From an uncultured Prevotella sp. (GTDB lineage: Bacteria > Bacteroidota > Bacteroidia > Bacteroidales > Bacteroidaceae): a stretch of 38,078 nucleotides of DNA. Shown piece by piece: positions 34,733-38,078 of this stretch. Below the pieces are notes generated by a model. The model saw only the letters and a list, made by a program, of their open reading frames with translations. It searched no databases and was not told the origin of the DNA. Made by a program: the position numbers and the translations under genes. Position 1 is the stretch's first letter, and each line of letters starts with the position of its first letter. The DNA lies in assembly GCA_900541575.1 (NCBI GenBank), contig UQKO01000019.1:1-38078 (forward strand), in the 5' to 3' direction.

Positions 34733-34794
34733 AGGGTGGTTCTATAAATTCTGATGATGGGTACCATAAATTTCAGAATTTATAGAACTACCCT
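34733..34794. repeat. GGGTGGTTCTATAAAT-family hairpin, copy 3 (hisG-hisD gap)
   Basis: An outer inverted pair (AGGGTGGTTCTATAAATTCTGA-type left arm and its complement ending in CTACCCT) encloses GATGGGTACCATAAATT. It is a longer version of the 24838 copy. It lies between hisG and hisD and could reduce or shape downstream transcription. Confidence 0.65.
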
Positions 34795-34896
34795 TTAAGG
34801 TTTTTGAAGGGAATATTCGCAGAGTGAGCAAACAAGGCTTTTATTACTTTCGTTCAATCCCCAAAAGTTACCTCTATTTGCTCAATACTTTCCCTA

Positions 34897-35748
34897 TTAA
34901 GGAATCATATTTTCCAGATTAAGCACTAGGATTCCCTCAGCGCCAAGTTGTTTAAGGCTTTCCACTTTCTCCCAAAGCACATCTTCGGGAATCACTACGT
35001 GCATGGAGCACCAACCTTCAGCTGCTAGAGGCAAGATGGTGGGCGAACGCATAGCAGGGAGCAACTCTACAGCGGCTTCCACGAGGTCTGTAGGGATATT
35101 CATCAACACGTACTTGTAGCCACGGCTATTCACAATGGAACTAAAACGGAATTTGAGTTTCTCTACCTCTGCCATCTTTTCGGGAGAAAGCCCGGGAGTA
35201 GCAACAAGTGCGGCTTGACTATAGAACACCTCCTCTACCTCACGAAGACCATTCTGTACTAATGTGCCTCCCGACGATACGATATCGAAAATAGCATCAG
35301 CCAATCCCACTGCTGGAGCAATCTCTACGCTGCCTGCGATCTCGTGAATGTCGGCATGGATGCCCTTCTCGGCAAAGAAGTTTTTCAATACATGCGGATA
35401 AGAGGTAGCCACACAACGACCATCAAACCATTCCACACCCGTGTAGTCCACCTCACGAGGAACAGCTAGGGAAATACGACAAGCTCCGAAGCCCAACTTC
35501 ATCACTTCCGTCACATCCATGCCGCGTTCTGCTACTTCATTTAGACCTACAATACCCACATCGGCCACGCCCATGTGGACTGCTTGAGGTATATCATCAT
35601 CGCGCAGGTAAAGTACTTCAATGGGGAAGCCCTTTGCACGGGCCACCAGTTTGCGTTTGCTCTGTGCCACATCAATGCCCGCATCGGCGAGCAGCGCCAT
35701 GGTATCTTCGTTTAATCGTCCTTTTGCTTGGATTGCTATACGTAGCAT
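34897..35748 (-). CDS. hisG: ATP phosphoribosyltransferase (long form)
   Basis: A 283-residue long-form HisG, which begins histidine synthesis by joining ATP and PRPP. It has MLRIAIQAKGRLNEDT, VGIVGLNEVAERG, the PRPP-loop ADAIFDIVSSGGTLVQNGL, and a C-terminal ACT-like regulatory domain (about 200-283) that usually binds histidine for feedback inhibition. It does not need HisZ. It is the first gene of the operon; the upstream 259 bases to thiL contain no leader peptide with His codons that I can see. Confidence 0.96.
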   Translation of the reverse strand: MLRIAIQAKGRLNEDTMALLADAGIDVAQSKRKLVARAKGFPIEVLYLRDDDIPQAVHMGVADVGIVGLNEVAERGMDVTEVMKLGFGACRISLAVPREVDYTGVEWFDGRCVATSYPHVLKNFFAEKGIHADIHEIAGSVEIAPAVGLADAIFDIVSSGGTLVQNGLREVEEVFYSQAALVATPGLSPEKMAEVEKLKFRFSSIVNSRGYKYVLMNIPTDLVEAAVELLPAMRSPTILPLAAEGWCSMHVVIPEDVLWEKVESLKQLGAEGILVLNLENMIP

Positions 35749-35897
35749 AGGCTTTCTTTTTGCTTGTGAAATAGTTTAGATTCTAATAATGTGACTGCAA
35801 TATTCGCTATTTTAATTGACATAAGCAAGCAAAACGCGCATTAATTGCATATTTACGCACATTTATTCCTCTTTCCTATGAAAAAGTATACAAAACA

Positions 35898-35944
35898 TTG
35901 CAGGCTACCCTCATTGTTCATCTAACAATGAAGATAGCCTGCAA
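35898..35944 (-). terminator. Hairpin after thiL
   Basis: TTGCAGGCTA (35898-35907) pairs with TAGCCTGCAA (35935-35944), and inner TCATTGTT pairs with AACAATGA. It is located about 60 bases past the thiL stop. A long stable hairpin with only a short T-run. Confidence 0.65.
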
Positions 35945-36007
35945 CGTGAGTTTTGTTCCGTTGTGAAGAAGCAACGAGACTACCAGTAAGGGGAAATACG
36001 ATAAATT

Positions 36008-37072
36008 TTAGTCGTCAGTTTTCTCCGCCAGAGGATTCCATCCTTGCGCTTTGAGGGCAAAAGTATTGCCATCACGAGTGCAGAGCATAGTTCCTTCCTC
36101 GGCTGGAGTGATATGACCAATTACCTTGACGTCTTCTACAGCCTTGATGCGTTCATAGTCGGCCAGAGGAACAGTGAAAAGCAGTTCATAATCCTCCCCT
36201 CCGTTGAGAGCGGCTGTATATACGTTGAAGTTGAACTCTTCGGCAGTCACTGCGGTTTGATAATCTATGGGGATATGTTCCTCATAAATACGACATCCTG
36301 CCTGACTCTGTTTGCATATATGCATGGCTTCTGACGAAAGTCCATCGCTGATATCCATCATTGCAGTGGGACGTATGCCCGCTTCGTGTAAACGCTTGAT
36401 GATATCGCGACGAGCCTCGGGCTTAAGGAAACGCTCTATCAGATATTCGCGACCTGAGAAGTCGGGCTGAGCAGCCGTTTCAACATTGCCCTTCTGCGAT
36501 TCAAATACTCGCTTCTCGCGCTCCATCAGTTGCAACCCCATATAAGCTGCGCCGAGGTTGCCGCTCACACAGAGCAAATCTGTATTTTGTGCTCCTGAGC
36601 GGTATACGATTTCATCTGCCTTAGCTTCTCCGATACAAGTAATACTAATGGCCAATCCTGTGAGTGAAGAAGTTGTATCTCCTCCCACGATATCTACACC
36701 GTGGCGCTCACAAGCTAAACGGATGCCAGCATAGAGCTCGTCCATGTGTTCTACCTTGAAACGTCGCCCCACAGCGAGGCTCACGAGTAATTGACGAGGC
36801 TTCCCGTTCATGGCATACACATCAGAAAAGTTGACCATCGCAGCCTTATAACCCAGATGCTTGAGGGGAGTGTAGGTAAGGTCGAAATGAATCCCTTCCA
36901 TCAACATATCCGTAGTGACTAGTACACGTCGGTCGTCCGATGGATCGGCACTATATTTCAATACGGCACAATCATCGCCTACTCCGCGAAGGGTAGATAC
37001 GTTTTGCATCTTCATCCCATCAGTGAGGCGATCTATTAGTCCAAATTCTCCTAAAGTTGATATCTCTGTCAT
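36008..37072 (-). CDS. thiL: Thiamine-monophosphate kinase
   Basis: A 354-residue PurM-like kinase that phosphorylates thiamine monophosphate to the cofactor thiamine diphosphate. Motifs: GVGDDCAVL, TTDMLMEGIHFD, GGDTTSSLTG, MDISDGLSSEA, and NGGEDYELLFT. The start MTEISTLGEFGLIDRL is the usual family start. No other thi genes are nearby, and no TPP riboswitch could be seen in the short upstream region. Confidence 0.95.
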   Translation of the reverse strand: MTEISTLGEFGLIDRLTDGMKMQNVSTLRGVGDDCAVLKYSADPSDDRRVLVTTDMLMEGIHFDLTYTPLKHLGYKAAMVNFSDVYAMNGKPRQLLVSLAVGRRFKVEHMDELYAGIRLACERHGVDIVGGDTTSSLTGLAISITCIGEAKADEIVYRSGAQNTDLLCVSGNLGAAYMGLQLMEREKRVFESQKGNVETAAQPDFSGREYLIERFLKPEARRDIIKRLHEAGIRPTAMMDISDGLSSEAMHICKQSQAGCRIYEEHIPIDYQTAVTAEEFNFNVYTAALNGGEDYELLFTVPLADYERIKAVEDVKVIGHITPAEEGTMLCTRDGNTFALKAQGWNPLAEKTDD

Positions 37073-37084
37073 TTTAGTGTTATG

Positions 37085-37128
37085 CTCCTATTATATATAT
37101 GTACCTCTCCTTTATATATAATAAGGAG
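37085..37128 (-). terminator. AT-rich hairpin after the small barrel gene
   Basis: CTCCTATTATATATA (37085-37099) and TATATATAATAAGGAG (about 37113-37128) pair with one bulge. It lies between the barrel gene stop and the thiL start, so it ends the barrel gene transcript, or it may influence thiL. Confidence 0.5.
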
Positions 37129-37173
37129 TGATTCATTGATAGATAGGTTGGAAGTAAGCGTAATTGGTATGAG

Positions 37174-37650
37174 TTAGAAGTAGAATCCTAATCCAATACG
37201 CAAGCCTACTGTACTTTTCTGTGAGAAACTATCGAGCGACATTTTATAATATACGGAAGGCTCGATTGTAATGAAGCGATTTATAAAGAAGGCATAACCC
37301 ACCTCCAAGGGAATCTGCACATCATTGCTTTTAGGAGTAAAATGTACATACTCTGCACCTGCACCCATAAACACGCCACACTGGTCGAAGTAATAACGAA
37401 CACCTGCGCCCACTGCGACATCATTTATTTTGCGAGTGTGGTCATAGCTAATATTGCCACGAAGCATAAGACAGTCTGACACGAAGTAACCAGCCGTCGC
37501 TTCAACACCAAAACGAAACTTTTCGCTTGAGCTATAAGACAATCCGAGGCCAGAGAGAGACGTACCTACATATTTGGTACCTTGGTCAAACTGTGCATGT
37601 GCCGAAAGTGCCCCCGCGAGGAGAACAATAAATAAAAGAAGTTTCTTCAT
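37174..37650 (-). CDS. Small outer membrane beta-barrel protein
   Basis: A 158-residue exported protein. The signal peptide MKKLLLFIVLLAGALSAHAQ is followed by about eight amphipathic strands (TKYVGTSLSGLGLSYSS, FRFGVEATAGYFV, VAVGAGVRYYF, FMGAGAEYVHF) and a terminal aromatic (GLRIGLGFYF), as expected for an OmpW/OmpX-like barrel. The start is at 37650 because it opens the signal peptide. Function unknown; likely structural or sensing. Lone gene, with a weak -7-like box upstream. Confidence 0.8.
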   Translation of the reverse strand: MKKLLLFIVLLAGALSAHAQFDQGTKYVGTSLSGLGLSYSSSEKFRFGVEATAGYFVSDCLMLRGNISYDHTRKINDVAVGAGVRYYFDQCGVFMGAGAEYVHFTPKSNDVQIPLEVGYAFFINRFITIEPSVYYKMSLDSFSQKSTVGLRIGLGFYF

Positions 37651-37742
37651 AATGAATATTAGTAATGAGATTGTTATTTCCTTAATTCGCTTATTTACAT
37701 ATAAATTCGATTTGTAAATGTTTAACCTCAAAAGTTAGGCTT

Positions 37743-37940
37743 ATGAGAATTGTATGCGGACTTGACGTGCACAAAGGTAGCATTTATTTGTGTATTCTGA
37801 GTAGCACGGGCGATATTTTAGAACAAGTTCTTGGCATTTTGACAACCCAACTTAAGGAAATGCGTGATTTGAGGCTCAAGTACAACGTACAAGAAGATAC
37901 ATGTTACCTTTGCCGAGGAAATGATATTTGGTTTTTATAG
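37743..37940 (+). pseudogene. IS110-family transposase remnant
   Basis: The 65-residue frame starts MRIVCGLDVHKGSIYLCI, matching the N-terminus of IS110/IS1111 DEDD transposases (first catalytic Asp in GLDVHK), with LTTQLKEMRDLRLKYNV following. After that the similarity is lost, and the frame stops at 37940. Most of the enzyme, including the Ser-containing C-terminal domain, is absent, so it is a truncated copy. Confidence 0.7.
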
Positions 37941-37984
37941 AGGAAAGCATTTGTTGACCTATCGTTATCTTACTGAAGTTTCGG

Positions 37985-38078
37985 ATTTAGTAAGGGCGGG
38001 CTGAAAGCCCAATGGAGCGCATAGCCCAGGGCAAGCGAAGCGACACCCTGGGTCAAAGCACGTTCGTTAGTGACGCCC
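37985..38078. repeat. GC-rich hairpin repeat at the right edge
   Basis: GGGCGGGCTGAAAGCCC and CCCAGGGC...CCCTGGG form two nested hairpins in the last 94 bases, similar to intergenic repeats known from Bacteroidales. The window ends inside it. Confidence 0.45.

Noticed and set aside
35749..36007. Histidine-rich leader peptide or attenuator before hisG
   Set aside because: No short frame with consecutive His codons is visible; the hairpin present is better placed as the thiL terminator.

Overview
The window looks like chromosomal DNA of a Bacteroidales bacterium, most likely Prevotellaceae-like. The support is: Bacteroidota-type promoters (a TAnnTTTG -7 box, sometimes with TTTG about 19 nt upstream), two large exported proteins ending in type IX secretion-type C-terminal domains, a DUF5606 gene, the nusB-yajC-ybbR-coaE cluster, and many LptC, SurA-like and outer membrane barrel proteins of Bacteroidota style. 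Almost every gene is on the minus strand, so operons read from right to left.

Right to left: an IS110-type transposase remnant (37.7-38.1 kb); a small outer membrane barrel and thiL (36.0-37.7 kb); a complete histidine operon, hisG-D-C-B-H-A-F-IE (28.5-35.7 kb), with tight or overlapping junctions except for a repeat-containing gap between hisG and hisD; two large exported proteins with probable type IX sorting domains, a CotH-kinase-family protein and a GH2 beta-galactosidase (20.7-28.0 kb); a low-molecular-weight tyrosine phosphatase and a NahK-like sugar kinase (18.9-20.6 kb); an AT-rich accessory island (about 10.1-18.4 kb); then core genes: nusB, yajC, ybbR, coaE, DUF5606, coaX, an outer membrane protein, lptC and a PpiD/SurA-like foldase (0.4-9.9 kb).

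The accessory island is the most interesting part. It holds an ABC exporter with an N-terminal C39 peptidase (complete Cys/His/Asp triad), directly after an 801-residue TonB-receptor-like outer membrane barrel protein. A tiny signal-peptide-bearing ORF precedes the barrel gene, and a divergent 614-residue membrane TPR/coiled-coil protein has a C-terminal HTH-like region. Convergent with the regulator, and overlapping its end, lies a frameshifted gene. If two single-base losses in homopolymer runs are repaired, it encodes a 154-residue protein with a leader-like N-terminus, a Gly-Gly motif and an acidic/aromatic tail: a good candidate for the exporter's substrate. A 218-bp TA-flanked palindromic MITE-like element and a 12-bp inverted repeat sit in the divergent control region. 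I read the island as a peptide or small-toxin secretion locus whose cargo gene appears broken in this strain. The functional assignment is inference.

The window also carries several small repeat families: a promoter-bearing hairpin repeat upstream of coaX, the DUF5606 gene and nusB; a GGGTGGTTCTATAAAT family; and a 17-bp triple tandem repeat that folds back on a partial inverted copy.
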